A stretch of DNA of 64,000 nt, taken from NCBI RefSeq assembly GCF_015710975.1, contig NZ_CP049783.1, positions 4,569,501 through 4,633,500 of the forward strand, written 5' to 3'. The notes beneath the pieces are model-generated. The model ran no database searches. It saw only the letters and a program-made list of their open reading frames with translations, and had not been told where the DNA came from. Source of the DNA: Paenibacillus polymyxa (lineage in GTDB: Bacteria > Bacillota > Bacilli > Paenibacillales > Paenibacillaceae). Positions 16,275 through 24,035 of the stretch are shown in pieces. A program made the position numbers and the translations under genes. The first letter of the stretch is position 1. Every line of letters begins with the position of its first letter.

Positions 16275-17330
16275 GTGGTAAGTCCCCAATTAAAAGACGG
16301 GTTCATAGGAATAGCCAACAGCATTTGGGATGAGATCATAAGCCGTAAGTTTACTGAAAGGCAGCAAAAGATATTAAAACTCATTTTGCGGCTTTCCTAC
16401 GGATGCCAGAAGAAAAGTGCAACAATCCCTCTACTGACTAATTTTGAACTGTGTGGTGTACGTATACAGGACGCTAAGAAGGAAATTACCTATCTGATGC
16501 AGTGCAAAGTAATAGAGTGGGACGGCAAGCAAATTTATTCCTTAAATAAGAATTATGATGAATGGCGTGTAAGTCTCGTTAAAGAATGGAACGAGGAAAA
16601 ATTCAAGGAACTTATTTCAATAAATCTTGCCGTATATAAAGTTACGAAAAGTGTAAGTAAACAGGCGGGTGATAAAGTGGAAAGTTACGAAAAGTGTAAG
16701 TCAGGAGTTACGAAAAGTGTAAGTGGCGACTTACGAAAAGTGGAAGTCAAAGAGGGTGAAAACCCTTGTGGGAGTAAGGACGAAGGCACTCCTAAAGACA
16801 TGTTTAAAGACAATATTAAAGACAGTAGTTGTTGTTTAACGCCTGATAATGAAATCAATTCCAAAGATGAGGGGATACCGTCTTCCCGGCAAGGTGCCGT
16901 TCCTGCCACTTCTGAAACAGATACTGACTCTGACCAGAATGAAATATCATCTTCGGATATTGATTATCGGCAGGCTGTAGCTGATAAATATCTTCGTCGT
17001 CGTGGGAAGGGCCTAGAAATAACAATTGCTGATGATCAAGCGATAGACGAGCTAATCAAGGAAGGTGTACCACTTCAAACTGTTTTAGATGGCATTGATC
17101 AGGCTTTTGACAATTTCAAACCCAAGCATAAGCGCGATGAGATTAGAAGTGTAAGCTACTGTGCTACGGTCATTTATTCCTTGCATGCATCTCGTCAAAC
17201 TACTGACCAAAGCACTGTCACAGTGGAGTGTGAACAGGAAAGTGATTCTGTGCTTCAATCGGACGAGCAATACAACACGGATAATTTACAAAAAATGCTG
17301 GCTGAGTTAAGAGCAAAGCAAGGAGGCTGA
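16275..17330 (+). CDS. Phage replication initiator (replication protein O / DnaD-like N-terminal domain)
   Basis: A 351-residue protein. The N-terminal ~95 residues (GFIGIANSIWDEIISRKFTE, RQQKILKLILRLSYGCQKKS) match the winged-helix phage replication protein O domain, which binds origin DNA. A polar linker follows, rich in Ser and acidic residues (about 180-230), and a C-terminal domain (LEITIADDQAIDELIKEGVP and on) probably contacts the helicase loader. GGGGTGAGGTGA precedes the GTG start. The linker-coding region contains four iteron-like repeats, so the origin appears to lie inside the gene, as in lambda O. The DnaI-like loader is encoded next. Confidence 0.85.
   Translation: MVSPQLKDGFIGIANSIWDEIISRKFTERQQKILKLILRLSYGCQKKSATIPLLTNFELCGVRIQDAKKEITYLMQCKVIEWDGKQIYSLNKNYDEWRVSLVKEWNEEKFKELISINLAVYKVTKSVSKQAGDKVESYEKCKSGVTKSVSGDLRKVEVKEGENPCGSKDEGTPKDMFKDNIKDSSCCLTPDNEINSKDEGIPSSRQGAVPATSETDTDSDQNEISSSDIDYRQAVADKYLRRRGKGLEITIADDQAIDELIKEGVPLQTVLDGIDQAFDNFKPKHKRDEIRSVSYCATVIYSLHASRQTTDQSTVTVECEQESDSVLQSDEQYNTDNLQKMLAELRAKQGG
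16641..16747 (+). repeat. Iterons: probable phage replication origin inside the initiator gene
   Basis: Three exact copies of GTTACGAAAAGTGTAAGT begin at 16641, 16684 and 16707. A variant copy (CTTACGAAAAGTGGAAGT) begins at 16730. The last three are spaced exactly 23 bases apart. They encode VTKSVS-like repeats in the initiator's flexible linker, so they tolerate DNA-level selection. Direct repeats within an O-type gene are the known layout of lambdoid origins, where the initiator binds. Confidence 0.8.
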
Positions 17331-17334
17331 TAAT

Positions 17335-18291
17335 GTGGGAAGCTTCCAAAAAGAATTAAAGGCTTTAGTGCCTTCGAGATTTTACGAACGCCAAGCTGCG
17401 ACCATCCAGCGCATAGAGAATCATCCTGAGATCCAACGACTAAAACAGAAATATCCTGATCGGACAGCAGATTTAACAAGTCCAAGGCACTACAGGGATG
17501 TATCACAGCATCTTTCATACTGCGATGCATGCGACGCTTGCCCCGGCTTAAAAGCATGTCAAAACGAACAGAAGGGGCACATGAGCGTTGAGGAACCGAG
17601 TCCAACCCAATTGGACGAGTTGGTATTCCGGTTTCGGAAATGCGATTTGCTGAAGCAGTATGAGAAGCAGCAGGGCATCGGACAGAGGATCAAGAGCCAC
17701 TATATACCATCGCACATTCTGGATGCCACCTTTGACGACATTGAACCTGATCCGCAGCGGTTGGCTGCGATTACGGCGGCAGTGAAGTTCTGTAGCACGT
17801 TCGTTCCAGGGGAGACGACAGAAGGTTTGTACCTTTATGGTCCGATGGGGGTAGGTAAGAGCAAGATAGCAGGAGCGATTGCTCAAGAACTTGCCAAATG
17901 TGACATAGATGTTCTCATGGTCTATGTACCGGATTTTCTGCTGGAAGTCAAAGATGCTATTGGTTCCAAGACAGAGACCGTTGAGAACAAACTTGACTCT
18001 CTCAGAACGGCTTCTGTACTGATACTTGATGATATTGGAGCTGAGACCTTGACCGTTTGGACAAGGGATGAAGTAATAGGGCCTATACTCCAGCGTCGCA
18101 TGGAGCGGCTGCCGATAATCTACACATCAAATTTGACCGTCAATGAATTGAGGCATCACTTGGCTAATGTAAAGGATGCTAAGGAGATGGACAGAAAGCA
18201 GCATGAGAAGAAGGCGGAGCGGATTATTGAACGGATTGAGCCTTTTGTAAAAATACTGCCAGTAGGCGGACGGAATAGACGTAGGAGGTAA
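17335..18291 (+). CDS. DnaI/DnaC-like helicase loader ATPase
   Basis: A 318-residue AAA+ loader. The N-terminal region has a cysteine cluster C63-x2-C66-x2-C69...C75 (YCDACDACPGLKAC) like the zinc-binding domain of DnaI. The ATPase domain has the P-loop GPMGVGKSK (169-177), Walker B LILDDIG (229-235) and sensor TSN (264-266). The GTG start follows AAGGAGG by 8 bases. It is directly downstream of the initiator with a 4-base gap, so both are co-expressed. It should load the host replicative helicase at the iteron origin. DnaI-type N-terminal zinc sites bind the helicase (known for the family). Confidence 0.9.
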   Translation: MGSFQKELKALVPSRFYERQAATIQRIENHPEIQRLKQKYPDRTADLTSPRHYRDVSQHLSYCDACDACPGLKACQNEQKGHMSVEEPSPTQLDELVFRFRKCDLLKQYEKQQGIGQRIKSHYIPSHILDATFDDIEPDPQRLAAITAAVKFCSTFVPGETTEGLYLYGPMGVGKSKIAGAIAQELAKCDIDVLMVYVPDFLLEVKDAIGSKTETVENKLDSLRTASVLILDDIGAETLTVWTRDEVIGPILQRRMERLPIIYTSNLTVNELRHHLANVKDAKEMDRKQHEKKAERIIERIEPFVKILPVGGRNRRRR

Positions 18292-18295
18292 GCAT

Positions 18296-18457
18296 ATGTG
18301 CAGAACATGTGGGGGCAGTAAGGTAGCATACAGTTTCATTGGCTCCATGATGGCATTGGGTCCATGTCCAGAATGCAACCCAAATGCTAAGAAGGAAGCG
18401 GTGAAGAAGGAGGTCAGAGCTTATGAATATAGTAGTGGACAGTTCCCTATTAGCTGA
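18296..18457 (+). CDS. Small zinc-ribbon protein overlapping the clamp gene
   Basis: AGGAGGTAAGC precedes ATG 18296, giving a 53-residue ORF with two CxxC pairs: MCRTCGGSK and GPCPECNP. This is a compact zinc ribbon common in phages between replication genes. Its 3' end overlaps the next gene (start 18423) by 35 bases in another frame. The strong ribosome site and clear metal motif support it. Function unknown. Confidence 0.7.
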   Translation: MCRTCGGSKVAYSFIGSMMALGPCPECNPNAKKEAVKKEVRAYEYSSGQFPIS

Positions 18458-19541
18458 GGCTTTAGAAGATGCCAGTAAGGCAATTTCAACAAAAGTAATA
18501 ATCCCTATATTGAGTTGCTTTTTGATTGAAGCAACGGAGGACAGGCTTACGGTTACTGGTACCGATGACCGAGCAACTATCCAATCATTTGTCGAGGAAA
18601 ACATAGACATCAAAGAGACTGGTTCGGCGGCACTGCCTAAAGTTCTATTGGATATTCTTCAAAAGATCAATGGGAAAATAGAACTGCAAGTTAAAAATGG
18701 GAATCAAGTCACCATAAAGTCACGGAATAAGGAAATTGAGATTACTGGAATGCCTCCAGAAGAATATCCTGCTCCTCCAGAGATAAATGAAAATGAGTTT
18801 GTTGAGATTAAGGGAAAAGACTTAAAAAATTTGATCAAAAAAACAGTTTTCGCGGCTGATATAGACGGAAAATCACACCCTATCATTACAGGGGTAAACG
18901 TTATCCTTCAGACCGGGAAAATTCAAATGGTGGCAACGAACCGACACCGATTGGCCCGTGCTGAGAGAGAATTTGATATTGGAAATATCGGCACGGCTGT
19001 TATTGAAGCTAGAGGAATAATTGAGTTACAGAAGATCGTAAATGACAACGATGAAGTAGAATTCGGTTTTTCCAAGTCTTCTGGCGGAGAAGTAATATAT
19101 GCGTTCGCACGAACAGAAAGATTTATATTTTATTCTCGTGTTCTAGAAGGGATTTACCCTGATACAACCCATGCTATGGCTATTAAAGCAGTTACCGAAA
19201 TACAAGTGAATCGGAAAGAACTGATTGAATCATTGGATCTTATTTTTACATTGGCGAAAGAAGAAAAAAACAACGCTGTTACATTCTCAGTTACAGAAAA
19301 AGAAATTAATATTCGAGGTAAGGGAAAGGAAACGGGTAAGGCAACAGAAAGCATAACACCAATCAGTTTCAACGGAGAAAATTTCAACCTGACGTTGAAT
19401 GCAAAATATGTGCTGGATGCATTGAAGGTCTTAGAAAACGATGTAATTACACTCGGGTACACTGGTTCTTTAAAGCCTCTCACTCTTCGGAGTGACGAGT
19501 CCAGTTTCTACGTTGTTCTTCCTTATAGGGTGGCTGGATAA
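18423..19541 (+). CDS. dnaN: Phage-encoded DNA polymerase III beta sliding clamp
   Basis: A 372-residue DnaN homologue at normal family length. Diagnostic segments are ISTKVIIPILSCFLIEATED, RLTVTGTDD, GMPPEEYPAPPEI, HPIITGVNVILQTGKIQMVA, TNRHRLARAE, LEGIYPDTT and the C-terminal VLPYRVAG (host clamps usually end LPVRTY-like). It should form a dimeric ring on DNA that tethers polymerase. AAGGAGGTCAGAGC precedes the ATG. It lies directly after the initiator and loader genes. A phage copy of the clamp with no polymerase gene nearby suggests that prophage B redirects the host replicase or tethers its own nucleases. Confidence 0.92.
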   Translation: MNIVVDSSLLAEALEDASKAISTKVIIPILSCFLIEATEDRLTVTGTDDRATIQSFVEENIDIKETGSAALPKVLLDILQKINGKIELQVKNGNQVTIKSRNKEIEITGMPPEEYPAPPEINENEFVEIKGKDLKNLIKKTVFAADIDGKSHPIITGVNVILQTGKIQMVATNRHRLARAEREFDIGNIGTAVIEARGIIELQKIVNDNDEVEFGFSKSSGGEVIYAFARTERFIFYSRVLEGIYPDTTHAMAIKAVTEIQVNRKELIESLDLIFTLAKEEKNNAVTFSVTEKEINIRGKGKETGKATESITPISFNGENFNLTLNAKYVLDALKVLENDVITLGYTGSLKPLTLRSDESSFYVVLPYRVAG

Positions 19542-19542
19542 G

Positions 19543-20061
19543 ATGAGTAAATATAATGCCAAAAAGGTCATTGTCACGGAGGACGGAACGTTATTTGAGG
19601 AATGGATTGTAAAAAGGTATGAACTAGATGTGATAGGTACTCTCTTTGATAGCAAAGCAGAGGGAGAGTATTGCCAAGAACTCCTTCGTCAGCGCAAGTA
19701 TGGAGAAATCAAAGACTTCAAGTGCCACCCTGTATTTATACTACAGGAGAAACCAAAAGTGACCTACATTGCTGATTTTCTGGTCACTAATCTGGACGAT
19801 ACTCAGCGAGTAATAGATATCAAGGGTGTAGAGACATCGACATTCCGTGTCAAATTGAAATTATTCCAAGCAAAATATCCGACTTTACCTATAGATATAC
19901 TCACTAAAAAACGAGGAGAATTCATTCCGATCAAGCAGTTCAAGAAAGAAAAAGCGGATCGGAAACGAGCTATCAATAAACTTTTAAAACAAGCAGAAGG
20001 AGAGAGGAAAAATGTCAGGACTAGCCGGAATGCAAGTAAAATTCACCGTATTAAAAAATGA
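19543..20061 (+). CDS. DUF1064-family nuclease-like phage protein
   Basis: The frame is open further upstream, but ATG 19543 directly after the clamp stop is the sensible start, giving 172 residues. It shows the DUF1064 pattern: FDSKAEGEYCQELLRQRKYG, IKDFKCHPVFILQE, KVTYIADFLV and VIDIKGVET. The D...E-x-K-like residues (ADF, IDIKG) fit a PD-(D/E)XK fold, as found in phage resolvase/nuclease relatives. The C terminus is strongly basic (KKEKADRKRAINKLLKQAEG). It probably acts in phage recombination or replication; nuclease activity is inferred. Confidence 0.8.
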   Translation: MSKYNAKKVIVTEDGTLFEEWIVKRYELDVIGTLFDSKAEGEYCQELLRQRKYGEIKDFKCHPVFILQEKPKVTYIADFLVTNLDDTQRVIDIKGVETSTFRVKLKLFQAKYPTLPIDILTKKRGEFIPIKQFKKEKADRKRAINKLLKQAEGERKNVRTSRNASKIHRIKK

Positions 20062-20326
20062 GGATATCAATAAATACCTTGATGAACGTGAGAAAAGTGA
20101 TCTATCTCGGATTTTGTGGAAGGTTCAGGAGCTGCGGCTTCTGGATGGAAAGCCTCCACTTAATACGTATCTGGTAGTTAACACAGACGAACCATATGCC
20201 ACTGATATTGTTCGTATCATGCAAACCAATAACCATTGGGGTCCGGTGAGTGATCCTAATCAGGCAGAGATGGAGTATTACGGTGGTACGCTTATTCTAC
20301 CGAGAACGGAGGAGGAAATTAAATGA
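20012..20326 (+). CDS. Hypothetical phage protein
   Basis: A 104-residue protein, AGGAGAGAGG before the ATG, overlapping the end of the previous gene by 50 bases in another frame. Segments: FTVLKNEDINKYLDEREKSD, LVVNTDEPYATDIVRIMQTN. Mixed alpha/beta with no recognised domain. The stop overlaps the next ATG (ATGA), so the two are coupled. Function unknown. Confidence 0.65.
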   Translation: MSGLAGMQVKFTVLKNEDINKYLDEREKSDLSRILWKVQELRLLDGKPPLNTYLVVNTDEPYATDIVRIMQTNNHWGPVSDPNQAEMEYYGGTLILPRTEEEIK

Positions 20327-20550
20327 AGCGCTCTCAAAATGAAATTAAACGTCCGGAAGTAACACAGCGGATCATAGAATTGCTGGACAAGCAAAATGAG
20401 AAAGGTCTTAAGAAATACGGAACAACTATAGACCAGGTATCAGATATGGCCTATGACTGGAAGCTTATGGCGCTGGAGGAGGCAATTGATCTTATTCAGT
20501 ACCAGCAGAAAGAAATCATGCGACTCGAAAGGCTGCTTACCCCAATCTGA
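20323..20550 (+). CDS. Small MazG/NTP-pyrophosphatase-like helical protein
   Basis: A 75-residue protein. KQNEKGLKKYGTTID, then WKLMALEEAIDLIQYQQKEI, resembles the E-x-x-D helix of short phage all-alpha NTP pyrophosphatase (MazG-like) proteins, in which acidic residues bind metal. Here EEAIDLIQY preserves one EExxD set; a second acidic helix is not obvious. Coupled to the previous gene by ATGA. An alternative is a small structural helix protein. Confidence 0.5.
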   Translation: MKRSQNEIKRPEVTQRIIELLDKQNEKGLKKYGTTIDQVSDMAYDWKLMALEEAIDLIQYQQKEIMRLERLLTPI

Positions 20551-20574
20551 GGATAAATAAAAGGAGCACAGAGG

Positions 20575-20793
20575 TCATACTTCCTCTTGCTCCTCAACAA
20601 ATAAATCTTCAATGGAAATATTAAGTGCTTTTGAGATCGAGAATAAAATATTTGCTTCGTGACGCTCGTTTTTGTCGAATCGACTGATAGAAGCTTGCGG
20701 AACTCCACTAAGTTCAGATAGTTGATTTTGGGTCATATCCCTTTCTTTCAAAATGTTTGTCAAATTGGGACGCACCCTAACAACTTTAGCCAT
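20575..20793 (-). CDS. Second XRE-family regulator (minus strand)
   Basis: A 72-residue single HTH protein (LTNILKERDMTQNQLSELSG, VPQASISRFDKNERHEANIL, SISKALNISIEDLF), closely resembling short HTH_3 regulators of accessory phage genes. It is opposite in direction to the early operon and divergent from the small-gene cluster that follows. AGGTGATATC lies before the ATG. It probably represses its own promoter and the rightward promoter by binding the large inverted repeat in the shared upstream region. The clear minus-strand promoter suggests expression in the lysogen. Confidence 0.85.
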   Translation of the reverse strand: MAKVVRVRPNLTNILKERDMTQNQLSELSGVPQASISRFDKNERHEANILFSISKALNISIEDLFVEEQEEV

Positions 20794-20813
20794 GATATCA
20801 CCTCAATACAATG

Positions 20814-20911
20814 CATTATACGATGTTGTATATTTTTTATCAATATCTATTGACTGAATATGCAAACTCGTATATTATTGGTTTACAAACAAATATACGA
20901 GTTTGCATATT
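20814..20911. promoter_or_regulatory. Divergent promoter pair with a perfect 20-bp inverted repeat
   Basis: AATATGCAAACTCGTATATT (20857-20876) and its exact inverse (20892-20911) flank a 15-base spacer. A rightward promoter TTGACT (20850-20855)-N17-TATTAT (20873-20878) is overlapped by the left arm. A leftward promoter TTGATA-N17-TATAAT (complement of about 20815-20843) serves the XRE gene. Operator/promoter overlap suggests a repressor-controlled secondary switch. Confidence 0.8.
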
Positions 20912-20943
20912 GTATATTGCATATCAAAATGGAGGCGCTGATT

Positions 20944-21105
20944 ATGAGAAAAACATACAAGCAATGGGTATTCTGGCAAGACGGGTTTTGGGAATTCGAG
21001 TGGAACTTCATCCTACTTACAATTTGGATCAAAGAATTAAAAACTCGTCTGAGCGAGTATAAACAGGTCATTAAGCTCAGAGCGTTCACCGGGATCATTC
21101 GGTGA
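20944..21105 (+). CDS. Small Trp-rich protein behind the second switch
   Basis: GGAGG at 20931-20935 fixes ATG 20944, giving 53 residues (MRKTYKQWVFWQDGFWEFEW, then NFILLTIWIKELKTRLSEYK). It is unusually aromatic (five Trp before residue 30) with a basic C terminus, and could associate with membrane. It is the first gene of the rightward promoter of the second switch. No family recognised. Confidence 0.6.
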   Translation: MRKTYKQWVFWQDGFWEFEWNFILLTIWIKELKTRLSEYKQVIKLRAFTGIIR

Positions 21106-21229
21106 GGTTGGCACAAGCCAAGTGATCAGTTAAGGAAACTTTTCCTACGCTGAATGATTCGATTACGCAACACTGTATCCAAAAGAGCAACATTGTACTG
21201 GAACCAAAAACGTAATGGAGGCGTGGTGT

Positions 21230-21418
21230 ATGACAGAACAAGAAATGGATGAGTTCACTACAGCATTGGTGGAACGTTACGTGGATATACAAAAGTTCGC
21301 TTCACTTAACAGTGAATTATTAAACATTTGGAATGAGGTAATTGATACCTTACCGCCTAAAATAAAGGGTGATTTTCAAGAGAAATATAGTCGCCGCATA
21401 AGGGAGAATAGTTTGTGA
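21230..21418 (+). CDS. Small hypothetical phage protein
   Basis: The ORF is open from ATG 21215, but that codon overlaps the GGAGG site (21217-21221); ATG 21230 lies 8 bases after it, giving 62 residues. Helical and acidic (TEQEMDEFTTALVERYVDIQ). The stop overlaps the next GTG start (GTGA), so the two genes are coupled. No family recognised. Confidence 0.6.
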   Translation: MTEQEMDEFTTALVERYVDIQKFASLNSELLNIWNEVIDTLPPKIKGDFQEKYSRRIRENSL

Positions 21419-21597
21419 AAAAGCTCGACTTAAACAAGCTCGAAGATGAGCCTATTGAGGTACAGCAGGCTGTAGCCTTCTACGCATCACATACGATAAA
21501 TAAAGTGCGCGTAACAACGTTAGAAAGATATAAGTATTATTCGATTTTAGAAGAAGCAGGGCTGCTTGAACCTCTAAAATCCGTAGTGGAGCCGTAA
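21415..21597 (+). CDS. Small hypothetical phage protein (GTG start, coupled)
   Basis: A 60-residue protein (MKKLDLNKLEDEPIEVQQAV, AFYASHTINKVRVTTLERYK). AAGGGAG precedes a GTG that overlaps the previous stop. Predicted helical, with no recognised domain. Such short coupled genes are typical accessory early genes of Firmicute phages. Confidence 0.6.
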   Translation: MKKLDLNKLEDEPIEVQQAVAFYASHTINKVRVTTLERYKYYSILEEAGLLEPLKSVVEP

Positions 21598-21669
21598 TGG
21601 TTTAGGCTCAAAATATAAGCATAAGCAAAGGAGAAACGAATTTAAATTGTCGGAAAGGTGGCGAGGGGA

Positions 21670-22338
21670 ATGTCCCATCAAACATTTTGGAAGTCGGAGA
21701 AAAAGCCAAAGCAAAAGAAGACTTACAACAGCCTTGGACAACGGAAAAAGGATAAAAAAACTGTTCCTGAATGGAAGAAAGACATTCTCTCTCATCACCA
21801 GTCACGGCCTAATACCAAGGAGCGCGGCAAATTCTCAAAGGATGTAATCGCGGAGTTGATTGCCGATTCAAATGGAATCTGCGAATGCTGTAAAACCGCC
21901 GAGGCTACGACCACCCATCATGTATATCCGCGCGGGAGAAAAGGGCGCGGTGTGAAGACAAACGGATTGAGGCTCTGTTGGCCGTGTCATGATCGGATAC
22001 AAACAAATGAGGAGCTGCTGCAATTCTGGATTTCAGCTTTCCGAGACAAATACGGAGATCATTTTTGGTTCGATGAACAAGATTGGGAAGAGTACAACCG
22101 CAAACAGGCGGCGAGTAAGCGCGTAGAAGCCGAGAAAAAGGAACATCTGGAATCTATAAAACCAGTTATGGAACTACTTACTACAGCGGCAGGCCGATCT
22201 TTGAAGGTTAAGGAAGTACACTTGCTGGAAGCTATGGATGAAAAACAGATTTCTGTTTTCGAAAACATGATAAACGATATTTTAGGGGCTTCAGCTAAAC
22301 AGCAAGTGCCTTTTGGATATGGGTATTTTGATGATTAA
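21670..22338 (+). CDS. HNH endonuclease-like protein
   Basis: The frame opens at GTG 21658; ATG 21670 has GGAAAGG at a usable distance, so the start is uncertain by four codons. A basic N terminus precedes a clear HNH region: CECCKTAEATTTHHVYPRGR, then TNGLRLCWPCHDRIQTN, with zinc-type CxxC pairs and the HH of the catalytic beta-alpha-metal fold. The C-terminal ~100 residues are helical and lysine-rich. It may be a nicking endonuclease acting on phage or competitor DNA, or a recombination nuclease. It is far upstream of the terminase, so a packaging role (HNH next to terL) is less likely. Confidence 0.8.
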   Translation: MSHQTFWKSEKKPKQKKTYNSLGQRKKDKKTVPEWKKDILSHHQSRPNTKERGKFSKDVIAELIADSNGICECCKTAEATTTHHVYPRGRKGRGVKTNGLRLCWPCHDRIQTNEELLQFWISAFRDKYGDHFWFDEQDWEEYNRKQAASKRVEAEKKEHLESIKPVMELLTTAAGRSLKVKEVHLLEAMDEKQISVFENMINDILGASAKQQVPFGYGYFDD

Positions 22339-22354
22339 TAAAGGGTATTGGATC

Positions 22355-22579
22355 TTACAGGAATATAACCAAAAGTCCACATACTAAAAAGAAGGAACCA
22401 AAGAGAATAGATACAGAGCCTCTAAATTTCATGTCATTAATGTATGCATCACTTGGTTCTGAGTCACCTTTGATCTTCCAGGCTTCGTTTGCACGCCATC
22501 CCCAAGTGGGATTTCGTTTACTTAAAATACCAAGCGCGAAAAAAATAATTGCAAAAAGTATAAGTACGAAACCAAGCAT
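22355..22579 (-). CDS. Small two-helix membrane protein (DUF6199-like)
   Basis: The frame extends to 22681, but AAAGGAGTTGATAAA directly before an internal ATG sets the start at 22579, giving 74 residues. Two hydrophobic segments (MLGFVLILFAIIFFALGIL and VSILFGSFFLVCGLLVIFL) flank a polar NPTWGWRANEAWKIKGDSEP loop, which resembles small DUF6199-type membrane proteins. It is on the minus strand inside a plus-strand early operon, so it is likely a separately transcribed accessory gene expressed in the lysogen. Function unknown. Confidence 0.7.
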   Translation of the reverse strand: MLGFVLILFAIIFFALGILSKRNPTWGWRANEAWKIKGDSEPSDAYINDMKFRGSVSILFGSFFLVCGLLVIFL

Positions 22580-22658
22580 TTTATCAACTCCTTTAAATAA
22601 ATTATACCAAAAAATAACGATGGAAAGTATAGCCCCCAAGGGCAGAGAGGACATAACA

Positions 22659-22994
22659 ATGGATAAAGTGATTTTAACCAAAGCACAGGCTCAAGTGATA
22701 GAAAGATTACTCAAAAGAGGATGCGCTCGTGAGGAACTTGTACATGACCATATTTTATCGGGTGAATATAGCGAGGAAAATAAAGCGTTGAGTGACATGA
22801 CGCCGGACAAACTTATTCGCGCTTTATACATCGGCTACGAAGTTGAACAAACGATGGAGGAACGGATGCTTGCACATTTCAAAGAACCAAAAGGTTATTT
22901 AGCTGAATATGACACGGAGAACGTAATATATCGAAAAGGTATGGCAAAGGCTCTTGAAATAGCAGGTATTAAGGTACCTGGCATTAACGATTAA
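22659..22994 (+). CDS. Hypothetical phage protein
   Basis: The frame opens at 22431 across the minus-strand gene, but AGAGAGG and ATG 22659 define a 111-residue product (MDKVILTKAQAQVIERLLKR...). LSDMTPDKLIRALYIGYEVE resembles a segment widespread in small Firmicute phage proteins of unknown function. Predicted all-helical. It is followed by a cluster of three short hairpins. Confidence 0.65.
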   Translation: MDKVILTKAQAQVIERLLKRGCAREELVHDHILSGEYSEENKALSDMTPDKLIRALYIGYEVEQTMEERMLAHFKEPKGYLAEYDTENVIYRKGMAKALEIAGIKVPGIND

Positions 22995-22995
22995 G

Positions 22996-23049
22996 CCCCA
23001 TAGGGGATAAGAAGGAGGGAACAGCCCTCCATAAGGGGGATACACCCCC
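22996..23049 (+). other. Three consecutive short intercistronic hairpins
   Basis: CCCC-ATA-GGGG (22996-23006), GGAGGG-aacag-CCCTCC (23014-23030) and GGGGG-ATACA-CCCCC (23035-23049) lie side by side between two small genes. No T tract follows, so they are not ordinary terminators. Related intercistronic hairpins recur at 23758-23775, 24629-24641 and 24991-25009. Confidence 0.6.
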
Positions 23050-23075
23050 TACTACCTATAAAGGAGAGATACAGA

Positions 23076-23330
23076 ATGCCGAGACTAAAATTTGAAATGT
23101 GGAAATGTCAGACAAAACGAGGCTACATGTCACGTTTTACGGATGGGCGGGGTATAAGTACCGATTCATGGTGGGACAGCCCTCAATTAAGCATAGATCA
23201 TGTTGGAACTGAATACCTAAAACAATCTCATCGTCACCCGAATACGAGGAATGACAGACATATTAACTTTATTAAAGATAGATACAAAGTGGAGATGGCA
23301 AGATTGAAGGCAAGTGAGGGAGAGGCATAA
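23076..23330 (+). CDS. Small hypothetical phage protein
   Basis: An 84-residue protein with AAAGGAGAGA before the ATG. Sequence features: basic and aromatic (LKFEMWKCQTKRGYMSRFTD, TDSWWDSPQLSIDHVGTEYL), one Cys, no signal peptide. Placed between hairpin-bounded small genes of the accessory early region. No family recognised. Confidence 0.6.
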   Translation: MPRLKFEMWKCQTKRGYMSRFTDGRGISTDSWWDSPQLSIDHVGTEYLKQSHRHPNTRNDRHINFIKDRYKVEMARLKASEGEA

Positions 23331-23377
23331 CAGCCTCTTACCCTACCAAATACAAATATCAAAGGAGCGATTTAGAA

Positions 23378-23755
23378 ATGGAAAAAGTTAAATTGTCTGA
23401 GCTGCCAAATGAAACAATGTTGAGCTATGAGGATTCTAATTGCACACTTACGCCCGATCAACTACGTGAACAAGCGAATGAGGATGGAGACCTGATGTTG
23501 CATACATGGTATGTCGCCAATGAGCATCGGTGGCATCCGGACGCAAAGACCATGCTCCGTCAGTACATCGAAACACAATATAACGAAATGTACGAAGATT
23601 GGGATGACAGGGCGTTTGATTGCTTGAAGCAAGAACATTATGACCAGATTCAGGCTGTGCTTAACGAAGCATTCAACGGTGATCACGCAACAAAATACTG
23701 GATGTTAGACGGACCAGAAGTAATTATCGACACGCTGGATCAACCGAACGCCTAA
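23378..23755 (+). CDS. Small acidic hypothetical phage protein
   Basis: A 125-residue protein, AAAGGAGCG before the ATG. Strongly acidic with several Trp (LMLHTWYVANEHRWHPDAKT, YNEMYEDWDDRAFDCLKQEH). Mostly helical, no recognised domain. Acidic small early proteins in phages often act by binding host proteins or mimicking DNA; that is only a general possibility here. Confidence 0.6.
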   Translation: MEKVKLSELPNETMLSYEDSNCTLTPDQLREQANEDGDLMLHTWYVANEHRWHPDAKTMLRQYIETQYNEMYEDWDDRAFDCLKQEHYDQIQAVLNEAFNGDHATKYWMLDGPEVIIDTLDQPNA

Positions 23756-23807
23756 ACAGGGGCCTTCTGGCCTCTTACCCTATACCCCTATAAGGAGATG
23801 AATATAA

Positions 23808-24035
23808 ATGCTAGTTGAATGGAAATTGTCTATCGGCTATCCAGGCGCATGTAGAGAGGGAGCAGTCGAGATTGACGACGAGGATGTAGAAGGTAAGAGC
23901 AGGGAAGAAATCGACCAAATGATAAACGAAGCTATATGGGAAGATGCCTCGCAGTATATTGATTCATACCCTACCAATACGGATGAAATCGAAGAGGCTA
24001 TTAAAAGGCTGACTGGAGGCGGTAAAGGTGAGTGA
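23808..24035 (+). CDS. DUF7167-like small phage protein
   Basis: A 75-residue protein (VEWKLSIGYPGACREGAVEI, EEIDQMINEAIWEDASQYID) similar in layout to a short beta-strand plus acidic helix family seen in Firmicute phages (DUF7167-like: xLSIGYxGAxR...). AAGGAGATG lies upstream. It overlaps the following GTG-started gene. Function unknown. Confidence 0.6.
   Translation: MLVEWKLSIGYPGACREGAVEIDDEDVEGKSREEIDQMINEAIWEDASQYIDSYPTNTDEIEEAIKRLTGGGKGE

Noticed and set aside
16640..16750. The repeats as a CRISPR array
   Set aside because: Only four 18-base units with 5- to 25-base spacers, inside a coding frame and no cas genes; they fit iterons.
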